DNA of 64,000 nucleotides, from positions 1,364,001 through 1,428,000 of the forward strand of contig NZ_OZ221288.1 in the NCBI RefSeq assembly GCF_965118125.1, in the 5' to 3' direction. The notes beneath the pieces were generated by a model. The model saw only the letters and a program-made list of their open reading frames with translations. It searched no databases and was not told where the DNA came from. The DNA is from Pararobbsia alpina_A (lineage in GTDB: Bacteria; Pseudomonadota; Gammaproteobacteria; Burkholderiales; Burkholderiaceae). The position numbers and the translations under genes were made by a program. Shown here piece after piece: positions 8,101 to 15,847 of this stretch (positions within the stretch are counted from its first letter, which is position 1; every line of letters starts with the position of its first letter).

Positions 8101-10291
8101 TCAGATTGAGTGTCGCAAAGCGCCGCCGCTCGCTCGCCGTATCGACAAGATTGACGCCCAGATTGATTTGATTGACCGTCTCGAACACAACATCGTTGGA
8201 CGCTTCCTCGGCGATCGCGAGCAGCCGTCGCCCGATGTTCAAATGCAGGCTCTGACGTTCGTCAGGCGGCACGATCTGGTAGGCGGCCTCGCGAATCCGG
8301 TCGTGCCAGAACGCATATCCGTCACCATCGCGGTAAACGAGATTGGCCGCGCAGGCCTCTGCCAGCGCAGCATGCAGATAGTCCGCGGGAACTGCGGCAG
8401 CCACACTGAGCGTGCGGGTCGCTGCACCACTCCCGAGGCACGTCAGGCACTGCAGCAGCGAACGCGTCTCGCCCGACAGTGAATGCAATCGTCCGAGCAG
8501 CAGGTCGACGACGTTGCTCGAATAGCCCTTGCTGCGAATTCCAGAAATGTCCCACTTCCACGTCTGTACCGAGTGATCGAACGAAACCAGCCCCTCGGCA
8601 AGCAGCGCTTCGAGAAACTGAATCGTAAAGAACGGATCGCCGCGCGTTTTATCGCGGACGAGTTCGGCGAGCGGCTCGGCATCCTGCAAGGAGCAATGCA
8701 GGACATCCGACACGAGACTGACCAGATCGGCCGATTCGAGCGGACCCAGCGTGATGGATCGATGCTCGATCGCGATGCCTTCGAAGCCGGTGCGCAACGG
8801 ATGATCCGGTGCGACCTCGTTCGTGCGATAGGCCCCGATCAGCAGCAGGTTTCTGCAGGTGGGATCGGTGACAAGGAACCGGATCACTTCCAGCGTGCCC
8901 ATATCGCACCACTGGAGGTCGTCCATAAACAGGATCAACGGCGCACCGTCACTGCTGAACGCGCTGATAAGCCGCGCCGCCAGCAAGAGGAAGCGGTTGC
9001 GTTCGGCCAGGGGCGGCAAGTGTGGAATCGGCGGCTGTTCGCCGACGATGCGTTTGAGATCCGGCACGAGATCGACAATGGACTGGCCATGCGCGCCGAG
9101 CGCCTTGGACAGCACGATCTTCCACTGCTCGAACTCCGCTGTCTCGCAGCCCAGCACCTGATGCGTGAGGCCGTGCAAAGCCTGCAACAGGCCACCGAAC
9201 GGAATCGCCACGCTGTCGTCGAACTTGCCCGACGCAAACATACGGCGTCGCTGACCGAGGCGATCGTTGGCAGCGCGTACGAGCGACGATTTGCCAGAGC
9301 CCGATTCGCCGGAAATCAACAGAAACTCGGAACGGCCGCTCGCGGCGACGCGATCCACCGCCGCCACGATGGCTTCGATCTCTACATCGCGACCATAAAG
9401 CCGGCGACTCGTGGCCTGGCCGACAATGACGTCTGCGCTGTCGAGCGGAAACGGCTCCACGCGGCCAAAGGCTTCGAACGACGCGCTGCATCTCGCAAGA
9501 TCCGAAGCCAGGCTGCTCGCGCTTTGATAGCGGTCTTCGGGCGCCTTCGCGATCAGCTTCAGAACGATACGCTCGACCTGCGCAGGCAGACCCGGCGTTC
9601 GATCCTGCGGAAAGGACGCGCGCTGCGTCACATGGGCGTTGACCCAGTCGGCCACGTCATGACCGCCGAAGGCCCTTGTGCCCGTGAGCAACTCGTAGAA
9701 CACCAGGCCCAGCGAATACAGATCCGAACGTGCATCGACGCTTCGATTCATCCGGCCGCTGAACTCGGGCGCCATATACGGCAGATACGCCACGTCGAGC
9801 TGCGACGGCACGAGCCGGTGCGCGGCAAATGACGGGCCGTCTTCAATGACATGCGCGCGGCCAAAGCTGGTCAGCCATGCACATGCGGCGTCCGGCGCGA
9901 CCCAGATATTGTCCGGGGTCACGGAACAATGCACGAGGCCCTTGGCGTGCGCCTGGCGAAGCATGTTCGCCAGAGCTATGGCCATCGGCAGGAAGCGCGC
10001 AAGCGGCATCGGCGAACCCGTATGGACGCGCAGCAGCTCGGTGCCAGGATCCGAGAGGACCAGGGCGACGCGCTGATCGAGGCGTGTCATCTCGAGCGGC
10101 ACACATCCCCATTCTGGCTCGATGCGATCACGCAGGGCCCATTCGTTACGCAGCAGCGCGAGCTGCCCTTCGGACGGCGTGTCGTTGATCGTCGTCACGG
10201 TCAGCACGTGTGCGTCGGCGTCGCTCGAGCTGCGATACAGCGCGAGTTCGCCACCACGTACCAGCCGGTGAGTCTGATCGAAGATTTTCAT
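5153..10291 (-). CDS. giant hybrid sensor: kinase-like domain, AAA ATPase, GAF, histidine kinase (copy 1)
   Basis: A soluble sensor of about 1712 residues in the family annotated as trifunctional serine/threonine kinase/ATP-binding protein/sensor histidine kinase. Order: N-terminal kinase fold (to about 270); predicted ATPase with Walker A GESGSGKSS (about 328-336) and Walker B LILFMDDLQW; a long helical TPR-like region; GAF (about 1300-1450); HisKA with phospho-acceptor His in HEVSQP (about 1496); HATPase with N-box NLVMNAIEAM, G1 DSGDGID and G2 GMGMGLS. The kinase domain looks inactive: the HRD-KxxN loop reads HCSVTPDN, lacking the catalytic Asp, and DFG reads TSFG; MAPE and DLYSLG remain. 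The start follows alignment with the paralogue at 54485-59605; another in-frame ATG lies at 10354. No receiver domain or partner regulator is adjacent. Confidence 0.85.
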   Translation of the reverse strand: MKIFDQTHRLVRGGELALYRSSSDADAHVLTVTTINDTPSEGQLALLRNEWALRDRIEPEWGCVPLEMTRLDQRVALVLSDPGTELLRVHTGSPMPLARFLPMAIALANMLRQAHAKGLVHCSVTPDNIWVAPDAACAWLTSFGRAHVIEDGPSFAAHRLVPSQLDVAYLPYMAPEFSGRMNRSVDARSDLYSLGLVFYELLTGTRAFGGHDVADWVNAHVTQRASFPQDRTPGLPAQVERIVLKLIAKAPEDRYQSASSLASDLARCSASFEAFGRVEPFPLDSADVIVGQATSRRLYGRDVEIEAIVAAVDRVAASGRSEFLLISGESGSGKSSLVRAANDRLGQRRRMFASGKFDDSVAIPFGGLLQALHGLTHQVLGCETAEFEQWKIVLSKALGAHGQSIVDLVPDLKRIVGEQPPIPHLPPLAERNRFLLLAARLISAFSSDGAPLILFMDDLQWCDMGTLEVIRFLVTDPTCRNLLLIGAYRTNEVAPDHPLRTGFEGIAIEHRSITLGPLESADLVSLVSDVLHCSLQDAEPLAELVRDKTRGDPFFTIQFLEALLAEGLVSFDHSVQTWKWDISGIRSKGYSSNVVDLLLGRLHSLSGETRSLLQCLTCLGSGAATRTLSVAAAVPADYLHAALAEACAANLVYRDGDGYAFWHDRIREAAYQIVPPDERQSLHLNIGRRLLAIAEEASNDVVFETVNQINLGVNLVDTASERRRFATLNLTAGRRAKAATAYVSALSYLTAAAQLLAATDEQDETRDEIELHRAECEYLTNALELAEARFKRLSERPISLTLRADLTRLQAALYTTIGKTGQALNVGLDFLGRVGFHMTARPSDEDVDREYRYAMALLGGRPVEAMRDLPIMQDTTMRGTMSVLADMVPAALFTDANLHDLLRLRMLSLSLEYGHCDASAYGYVCPIIGFRYGDYDSASKLGELSRYLIREKGLSRYQIRSEMSYATLVLPWARSVREGQIIMRHAMLGAAESGDITFEIYSRRNLLSNLIFAGSTLDEMEREAEIGMAFSAEKKFALVVDAHLAQIVMFRKLRGKPNDEQTLLSEGFDKDWVLRYAQRGESSRAIAAFSQLAHEQCACMVFADVRGAIEAEERAKAFYWGSRGFLETAEHHFYGALARAGILRTCEPDEREAHRAALTAHMALLRTWDSHCPDNFGCRLALAEAEVAHTEGRMLDAERDYEVAIRRARSHGFLQVEAIANDLAAAFYLSRGLETIAFVYLRSARNAYRYWGADAKVAEIDARYAQDMTAQIIYAGIDADGPTIETILDVRAVVEASHALSSEIIQDRLLRSLLSIALEHAGARRCLLALIRDGELRIEARAEVDETEIRFNLTAVPLAEADCARSLLLTCARLQSAIVLDDADVSAAYQHDTYIRAVRPRSVLCVPLVKQGELVGVLYMENNLAPGVFTPERTAVLDVIASQAAISLENARLYDNLLAENRQRAEVEQELRIFRHEMARVARLTTMGQLVASIVHEVSQPMTAIGTAANVALRWLGRATPDIGEAQTMLERIVMDSARASDVIRGLRSLAKKADPERVEFDINKSISEVLALVRSELDHGRVNLNTVGLREIVLINGDRVQIQQVVLNLVMNAIEAMSMSERTPRVLSISSTTDSEGRIRVSVEDSGDGIDESIAEHVFDPFVTSKPTGMGMGLSICRSIVDAHGGALTIGQSDLGGAQFTFALAISESAR

Positions 10292-10492
10292 CGTCAAGGA
10301 AGGGGTGATGTCGCGATCGCAAGTCAGCGCGCCGTTGCATTCGTGTCGTTGCATGGCCGACGATGCGGCTCGCCAGTATACGTAATGCGCGAGCCATACG
10401 CCGAGCGTAGTCGTTTTCCCTAAGGCGCTTAAAAGTCGAAAATAAATTGAGGCCGAACAACGGCCAACTAACCCACGAATAACGAGCGTGGC

Positions 10493-11380
10493 TTATGCCT
10501 TCAACGCATCGATGACTGCGCGCAGACCAGCACTCTGATGCTTGCGGCTCGGGAAATAGAGGAACAGCCCCTCCTCGAGTGGACACCATTCTTCAAGACA
10601 TCGCAGCAAGCGCCCTTCCTTGACCGCTGGCGCGGCACGCTGCTCCCATACGTAGGCAAGGCCAACGCCGCGCACTGCGGCATCCACCATCAGCTCCTGA
10701 CTGTCGAGCATCAGTGGCCCGTCGACTTCGACATGCACGGACTCTCCGTCCCGCGCGAATTCCCAGTGCAGGATCGTGCCGCTTGGAAACGCATAGCGAA
10801 TGCAGACATGCGCATGCAGATCGTGAGGCGTGCGCGGTATGTCGCGCGATTCGAAATAGGCAGGCGAACCGACAACGGCAAAACGGAGATCCGATCGAAT
10901 ACGCACGGCAATCACGTCTTGCGACAGGCGCTCGCCGAAACGGATCCCGGCATCGAAGCCTTCGTCGACGATATCGACGCGACGATCCGTCGCCACGATT
11001 TCGAGCTTCAGACCGGGGTTGGCCTTGAGCACGGTCTCGATCATGGGGCCGAGCACAAAGGGCGCAATCGTATTGGGCACGTTGAGGCGCACCGTGCCGA
11101 ATGGCGTGTCGCGCCACGAATTCAGCGAGTCGACGGCGTCGCGCATATCCACGAGCGCGGGGCCCAGTCGCGCGAAGAGCATCTGCCCGGCATCGGTCAG
11201 TGACACGCTGCGCGTGGTCCGATGAAAGAGCCGGACACCCACCCGGCTCTCGAGGTTGCTGATCGCATGACTGACCGCCGACGCCGAGATCCCCCGTTCG
11301 AGCGCGGCTTTGCGAAAGCTGCGATGGGTGGCGACGGCGGCGAATGCGGCCAGCTCCGAAAGCTCACTGTTTTCGATCAT
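10493..11380 (-). CDS. LysR family transcriptional regulator
   Basis: A 295-residue LysR regulator. The N-terminal winged helix-turn-helix is clear (SFRKAALERGISASAVSHAISNLESRVGVRLFHRTTRSVSLTDAG), followed by the periplasmic-binding-like effector domain. The ATG at 11380 is chosen because MIENSELSELAAFAAV is the usual LysR opening; the frame extends upstream without homology-like sequence. It is divergent from the quinone-reductase-like gene at 11526, with 145 bases between the start codons. The classic LysR arrangement suggests that it controls that gene and itself. Effector unknown. Confidence 0.9.
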   Translation of the reverse strand: MIENSELSELAAFAAVATHRSFRKAALERGISASAVSHAISNLESRVGVRLFHRTTRSVSLTDAGQMLFARLGPALVDMRDAVDSLNSWRDTPFGTVRLNVPNTIAPFVLGPMIETVLKANPGLKLEIVATDRRVDIVDEGFDAGIRFGERLSQDVIAVRIRSDLRFAVVGSPAYFESRDIPRTPHDLHAHVCIRYAFPSGTILHWEFARDGESVHVEVDGPLMLDSQELMVDAAVRGVGLAYVWEQRAAPAVKEGRLLRCLEEWCPLEEGLFLYFPSRKHQSAGLRAVIDALKA

Positions 11381-11525
11381 TGATGATTCTGGCTCAGCAT
11401 CGAGTGCACGATTAAGCATCTTATCGAAACGCTCGCGCACTTTCAGAATGACTTCAAGCACTGCGTCATGCCGGTTTCGCACAGCGCGCAGTGAACATCC
11501 GTCAACGAATCATCTGGACTTCGCC

Positions 11526-12515
11526 ATGCGCGCACTTCTTCTCGACAGCTACGACCACGGCACCTTTCGCGTCGCCGAGACCGAATCTCCCCTTCCTGCG
11601 GCCGGCCAATTGCGGCTGCGCGTTCACGCGAGCGGCGTGAATCCGATCGACTACAAGATCCGCAAGGGTCAGGCGGCCTTTGCCATGCCGACGCTGCCCG
11701 CGGTGATTGGCACGGACGTCGCCGGGGTCGTCACAGAGGTGGGCACCGGCGTGCACGGGTTTTCTGTGGGCGACGAGGTCTACGGCCTGGCCGGTGGCGT
11801 GCGTGGCCTGCCGGGCTCGCTCGCCGAATACATGACCGTCGACGCGGCGTTCATGGCACGGAAGCCGGTCAATCTGAGCATGCGCGAAGCCGCAGCGCTG
11901 CCTTTGGTCGCACTGACGGCGTGGGAGGGTCTGGTCGACCGCGCCAACGTCCAGGCGGGGCAGAAGGTGCTGGTGCAGGGTGGCGCCGGCGGCGTGGGCC
12001 ACGTCGTTGTGCAGATTGCCAGGGCGCTCGGCGCGGATGTCTACGCGACGGCCTCCACGCAAAAACTCGATCTCGTCCGCGAGTTGGGTGCGACGCCGAT
12101 CGACTACACCACGACGAGCGTCGATGAGTACGTGAAGCAGTACACCGCCGGCAAAGGCTTCGACGTGATTTACGACACCGTCGGCGGCCCCACGCTCGAA
12201 GCCTCGCTCGGCGCCGTGCGTCACTACGGACGGATTGCGAGCTGCGCGGCCTACGGGACGCATAACCTGGCGCTTTCGTCGCTGCGATGCGCCGATGTCA
12301 TGGGCGTGTTCGTCCTGTATCCGATGCTTGGCGGTGAACGTCACGCGCATCACGGCGACATCCTGCGCGAAGTCACCCGGCTGGCCGAAGCCGGCAAGGT
12401 CCGCCCCGTGCTCGACCCACGGCACTTCACGCTCGAAACAGCCCTCGAGGCGCACGATGCCGTCGAAGCCGGTGCCAACGTGAAAGTGGTGATCGACGTC
12501 GCGGCAGGCGCATAA
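11526..12515 (+). CDS. zinc-free MDR oxidoreductase (quinone reductase/alkenal reductase type)
   Basis: A 329-residue medium-chain dehydrogenase/reductase. It shows the GroES-like N-terminal half (GTDVAGVVTEVGTGVHGFSVGDEVYG) and a Rossmann nucleotide site VQGGAGGVGHVVVQIARALGA. The structural-zinc cysteine cluster of alcohol dehydrogenases is absent, which places it with NADPH:quinone reductase-like enzymes. These reduce quinones or alpha,beta-unsaturated carbonyls with NADPH in the cytosol. The ATG at 11526 is chosen because MRALLLDSYDHGTF is the natural start; the frame upstream is antisense to the LysR gene. It is probably controlled by the divergent LysR regulator. The substrate is not deducible. 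Confidence 0.88.
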   Translation: MRALLLDSYDHGTFRVAETESPLPAAGQLRLRVHASGVNPIDYKIRKGQAAFAMPTLPAVIGTDVAGVVTEVGTGVHGFSVGDEVYGLAGGVRGLPGSLAEYMTVDAAFMARKPVNLSMREAAALPLVALTAWEGLVDRANVQAGQKVLVQGGAGGVGHVVVQIARALGADVYATASTQKLDLVRELGATPIDYTTTSVDEYVKQYTAGKGFDVIYDTVGGPTLEASLGAVRHYGRIASCAAYGTHNLALSSLRCADVMGVFVLYPMLGGERHAHHGDILREVTRLAEAGKVRPVLDPRHFTLETALEAHDAVEAGANVKVVIDVAAGA

Positions 12516-12656
12516 GACAGACGCACGAAGCGCCAGACGCCTCGGACAAAGAATTGAGACGGCCCGGTCCTGAAGCCTGAGGCGGCTTGTCCGGGACGGT
12601 GCCATGGCCGTCACCGAAGCACCAGATTCACGCCACTTCCGTAAGAGAGATCGAAT

Positions 12657-13064
12657 ATGCCCAAGCAGTACATCAACCCGCCGGGGCTCCCCAAGCACCC
12701 GTATTACACACGCGTGCTAAGCGTGACCGAGCCGTCCACGCTGATCTATATCGCGGGCCAGGTGCCCAGCGACGACAACGGCAAGCCCGTTCACGCGGGC
12801 GATATCCGCTCGCAATTCATCGCGGTGCTGCACGCGTTGACCGTGCAGCTCAAGGCCGCCGGCGCCACCTGGGACGATGTCGTGTTCCGGCGCGCCTATG
12901 CCGTCGACGTACCCGCCTTTGTCGAGCATTGCGTGCGCGACAAGACCTTTCCGTTGCCCTGGGACGCGAATCACCCGTCGCCAAGCACCTTGATCGGCGT
13001 CACGGCTCTGGCGAACCCGGAGTTTCTGATCGAACTGGAAATTGCGGCGGTGATTTCGGATTGA
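12657..13064 (+). CDS. RidA/YjgF/YER057c family protein lacking the RidA catalytic arginine
   Basis: A 135-residue Rid-family protein with the family opening and IYIAGQVPSDDNGKPVHAGDIRSQFIAVLHALTVQLKAAGATWDDV. True RidA enzymes hydrolyse reactive enamine/imine intermediates using Arg105, found in the context PARS. Here the aligned segment reads PSPSTLIGV, so that Arg is missing. It is therefore probably a member of another Rid subfamily rather than an imine deaminase. It follows the MDR oxidoreductase on the same strand after about 140 bases and may be co-expressed with it. It is convergent with yaiI. Confidence 0.85.
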   Translation: MPKQYINPPGLPKHPYYTRVLSVTEPSTLIYIAGQVPSDDNGKPVHAGDIRSQFIAVLHALTVQLKAAGATWDDVVFRRAYAVDVPAFVEHCVRDKTFPLPWDANHPSPSTLIGVTALANPEFLIELEIAAVISD

Positions 13065-13082
13065 ATCAAACGCTAAGGCGGC

Positions 13083-13535
13083 TTACGCCTTGCGGTGACG
13101 CGCAAGGAAGCGATCCAGTTGCCCTGCAAAAGTATTACTGTCGCGTGAGCTATACGGCGAAGGGCCGCCTGTTTCAATGCCCGTGCTACGCAGTTGGTCC
13201 ATGACGTCGCGCATGGTCAGGCGCTCCGCAATATTCTCGCGGCTGAACCAGTTTCCACGCGGATCCAGCGCATGCGCGCCTTTGTCGAGCACGGCGGCAG
13301 CGAGCGGAATGTCCGCGGTGATCACAAGGTCACCCGCTTCGGTCAGCTCGACAATGCGCGCATCCGCGACGTCAAAGCCGCTTGGCACCTGAATGGATTT
13401 GATAAACGGTGACGGTGGCGTGCGCAGATACTGATTGGCGACAAGCGTCACGCAAACTTCGACACGGCGCGCAGCGCGAAACAACATCTCCTTGACGACA
13501 GCCGGACACGCGTCGGCATCAACCCACACTTGCAT
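13083..13535 (-). CDS. yaiI: YaiI/YqxD family protein (DUF188)
   Basis: A 150-residue cytoplasmic protein of the YaiI/YqxD (DUF188) family. It opens MQVWVDADACPAVVKEMLFRAA and contains DLVITADIPLAA and the later GPSPYSSRDSNTFAGQLDRFL, all family hallmarks. The fold is PIN-like with conserved acidic residues (D6, D8), hinting at a nuclease-type site, but no firm biochemical role is known for the family. It ends 18 bases from the RidA-like gene in convergent orientation. A GAAGGG purine run precedes the ATG. Confidence 0.92.
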   Translation of the reverse strand: MQVWVDADACPAVVKEMLFRAARRVEVCVTLVANQYLRTPPSPFIKSIQVPSGFDVADARIVELTEAGDLVITADIPLAAAVLDKGAHALDPRGNWFSRENIAERLTMRDVMDQLRSTGIETGGPSPYSSRDSNTFAGQLDRFLARHRKA

Positions 13536-13614
13536 GGAAGCCCTTCTTTAACGAGGCGAAGCGAAGCAGCGATCTTATCGCACGGTCAGGCTTCGATTGG
13601 CGATTCGCGCGCGG

Positions 13615-14913
13615 CTAGCCGTATTCGACGCGGTTACGGCCCGATTCTTTCGCTTGATAAAGCGCACGGTCCGCGCGTTTCATCAATGCGTCGACATCGC
13701 GCTCGTCAGACTCGCGCGTCACGACGCCGATGCTGACCGTGAAGGGAATCGGCTTCACGCGCCACGTGTGTTCGAAATCCTGATCCTCGAAGCGTTGCCG
13801 TAGGGTGTCAGCAATACATTGCGCAACACGCGTATCTGCGCCCGGCAGTGCGGCGACGAATTCCTCACCGCCCCAACGCGCAAACAGCTTCGCTTCGTGT
13901 GGAATCGACATGCCGACGCTTGCCAATACACGCAGCACTTCATCGCCGATGTCGTGGCCGTAGCTGTCGTTGATTCTCTTGAAGTGATCGATATCGAGGA
14001 TGAATACAGACAGCACGTCGTCGGTGTCGAGCACCCTCTCGACGAACTCGAGAAATTCCCGGCGATTCGGCAGCCCCGTCAGCGCGTCGGTCACAGCCTG
14101 CTTCTTCAGCAGACTGATCAGCTCGGCACGTTCGGTGATGTCGCGAATGACGGCGGTGAACTCGATCACGCCGTCCACGACCATTTTGGAAATCGAGATT
14201 TCGACCGGAATGATCGTGCCATCCCGGTGACGACCGTACACGCTGTTCGTCTCATCCATACGCGGCGGCGTCATCGACCTCAGGCTGGTCTTGACCGACG
14301 CCGCAAACTGCTGAACGTTTCTCGAATGATTCGCGCGGAATTGCTCCGGCAATAAGATCTCGATCCGTTGCCCGAGTACCTCGGCCGCTTTGTAGCCGAA
14401 CATATTTTCGGCGGCACGATTGAAGAACACGATACGGTGTTGCGCATCGATCGTCACGATGGCGTCATACGCCGAGTCGACCACCGCACGAAAACGCGAC
14501 GCGCTCACTTCCAGCTCATGCGTGAGCTGCATGTTCGGCGCGATATCGAATCCCGTCACGAGAATTTCATGGACTGCCGCGCCGCTGCTCGCATGGAGAA
14601 GCGGCTTGAGCGACAGGCGCCAGCGCTGCATGCGCTCGTCGAACCAGAAATCCTGAACGAAGTCCTGCGCTTCGCCGGACTCGAAGCAGGCTTCGAGTCT
14701 TTCACGCAACTCGAGCCGCGCCTGATTCGAACCGAGCACATCGAACGAAACGGGAAAAGCGTGTAAATCCTGACGCGCCCCACCCGTTATCCGGAAGAAC
14801 TGATCGTTGCCGGCACTGATGACGAGTTCGCCATGCGCATCGCGCCCGACGACCGCCACGCTGATCGTCGAGCCATCTGTGTATTCCTGGGCTCTATTGG
14901 GCAAACCGGACAT
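13615..14913 (-). CDS. PAS-GGDEF diguanylate cyclase
   Basis: A 432-residue soluble diguanylate cyclase. A PAS-like N-terminal segment (about 1-125) is followed by a clear PAS domain (RFRAVVDSAYDAIVTIDAQHRIVFFNRAAENMFGYKAAEVLG) and a GGDEF domain with active-site GGEEF at 348-352 and the metal-binding ILDIDHFKRIND. No transmembrane helix is seen, so it senses a cytoplasmic signal. The inhibitory RxxD I-site is absent (aligned residues HEAK). The ATG at 14913 is preferred over an in-frame GTG at 14931, since GAAGGTGAGG precedes it. It stands alone between yaiI and the polyol operon. Confidence 0.88.
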   Translation of the reverse strand: MSGLPNRAQEYTDGSTISVAVVGRDAHGELVISAGNDQFFRITGGARQDLHAFPVSFDVLGSNQARLELRERLEACFESGEAQDFVQDFWFDERMQRWRLSLKPLLHASSGAAVHEILVTGFDIAPNMQLTHELEVSASRFRAVVDSAYDAIVTIDAQHRIVFFNRAAENMFGYKAAEVLGQRIEILLPEQFRANHSRNVQQFAASVKTSLRSMTPPRMDETNSVYGRHRDGTIIPVEISISKMVVDGVIEFTAVIRDITERAELISLLKKQAVTDALTGLPNRREFLEFVERVLDTDDVLSVFILDIDHFKRINDSYGHDIGDEVLRVLASVGMSIPHEAKLFARWGGEEFVAALPGADTRVAQCIADTLRQRFEDQDFEHTWRVKPIPFTVSIGVVTRESDERDVDALMKRADRALYQAKESGRNRVEYG

Positions 14914-15024
14914 AGCCTCACCTTCCGACACCGTTTTACGGTACTCAACCGGGTAGCAAACGGCATCCCCGATGTTGATACACCGTCTATGGTTATCGGC
15001 AGGTCTTGCGCCAGCTTGAGCGGT

Positions 15025-15762
15025 TTAGCGCGCCGTATACCCCCCGTCGATCGGCAACATCACACCACTGATCATTGACGAAGCGTCACTCAGAAGAAAC
15101 AGGATCGGCTCAGCCACCTCGCGAGGCTGCGCAAAGCGCTTGAGAGGAATCGCCTGCAGCGCCGGGCCGCTTTTCGCGGGATCGCTCCACGCTTTGACCG
15201 CCATCGGAGTCAGGGTGACCGTGGGGTTCACGCTATTGACGCGTATGCCGTAGCCGCCCAGCTCGATGCACAAGGTCCGTGTAATCGAGTCCATCGCCGC
15301 TTTCGATGCGGAATAGCTCAAGTGGTCCTCAAGCGCCACGAGTCCCGCCTGGCTGGACACGTTGACGATGCTGCCGGCCCGCTTCGCCTCAATCATCGCG
15401 CGTGCGACATAGCGCGTGACCAGCGCGGCACCCCGCGCATTGACCGCCATCACGTAGTCAAAGCTCTCTGCCTTCGTATCGACTGCACGCTCGAGCACCG
15501 TGGTCCCGGCACAATTGACCAGCCCGTCGAACACTTCACATGGGTCCAATGCGGCCGCAATCGCCGCCGGATCGCCAACATCGAGTTCAAGTGGCTCGCA
15601 ACCCGTCTCTTCAGCGAGACGTGCCAGTTCGTCCACCCGTCGCGCTGCCGCCACCACGCGCGCACCGCTCGCGCGCAACAGCTCCACCGTCGAGCGGCCA
15701 ATCCCGCTCGACGCGCCGGTGACAAGCACCGAGCGCCCGGAAAAATCAAAGTTTGTCGTCAT
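15025..15762 (-). CDS. SDR oxidoreductase, L-xylulose reductase-like
   Basis: A 245-residue short-chain dehydrogenase. The cofactor motif TGASSGIG, NCAG and the catalytic YSASK (with upstream Ser in NVSSQAGLVA) are present. The phrase SVNPTVTLTPM and the overall length resemble the dicarbonyl/L-xylulose reductase branch, which reduces ketoses such as L-xylulose with NADPH or works in reverse on polyols. It is the last gene of the minus-strand transporter operon. It lies 78 bases after the zinc dehydrogenase, separated by a 7-base-pair stem-loop just before its start. It probably catalyses the second oxidoreduction of the imported polyol or ketose (inference). Confidence 0.85.
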   Translation of the reverse strand: MTTNFDFSGRSVLVTGASSGIGRSTVELLRASGARVVAAARRVDELARLAEETGCEPLELDVGDPAAIAAALDPCEVFDGLVNCAGTTVLERAVDTKAESFDYVMAVNARGAALVTRYVARAMIEAKRAGSIVNVSSQAGLVALEDHLSYSASKAAMDSITRTLCIELGGYGIRVNSVNPTVTLTPMAVKAWSDPAKSGPALQAIPLKRFAQPREVAEPILFLLSDASSMISGVMLPIDGGYTAR

Positions 15763-15771
15763 GCCTGTCGC

Positions 15772-15790
15772 TGCCGGCGTGGTGCCGGCA
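15772..15790 (-). promoter_or_regulatory. stem-loop directly before the SDR start codon
   Basis: A perfect 7-base inverted repeat, TGCCGGC and GCCGGCA with a 5-base loop, lies 9 bases before the SDR ATG at 15762. In the mRNA it would sit against the ribosome-binding region. It could lower translation of the last gene or act as a processing boundary (inference). Confidence 0.4.
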
Positions 15791-15820
15791 CCTGGTTGAG
15801 ATCAAAGACGTTGGGTGATC

Positions 15821-15847
15821 ACTCAAGCCACGCAAGCCACTCAAGCC
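15821..15847. repeat. three tandem 9-base repeats across the dehydrogenase stop codon
   Basis: Three head-to-tail copies (ACTCAAGCC, ACGCAAGCC, ACTCAAGCC on the plus strand) span the last codons and stop of the zinc dehydrogenase gene and the following spacer. The copies differ at one base. Such a short in-phase repeat can vary in number by slippage. Its role is unknown. Confidence 0.6.

Noticed and set aside
8483..9832. 449-codon plus-strand frame
   Set aside because: Antisense to the ATPase part of giant sensor copy 1; composition typical of a shadow frame.
13075..13091. Hairpin AAGGCG-GCTTA-CGCCTT between ridA-like and yaiI genes
   Set aside because: Only 6 base pairs, overlaps the yaiI stop codon and has no T-run, so I did not call it a terminator.
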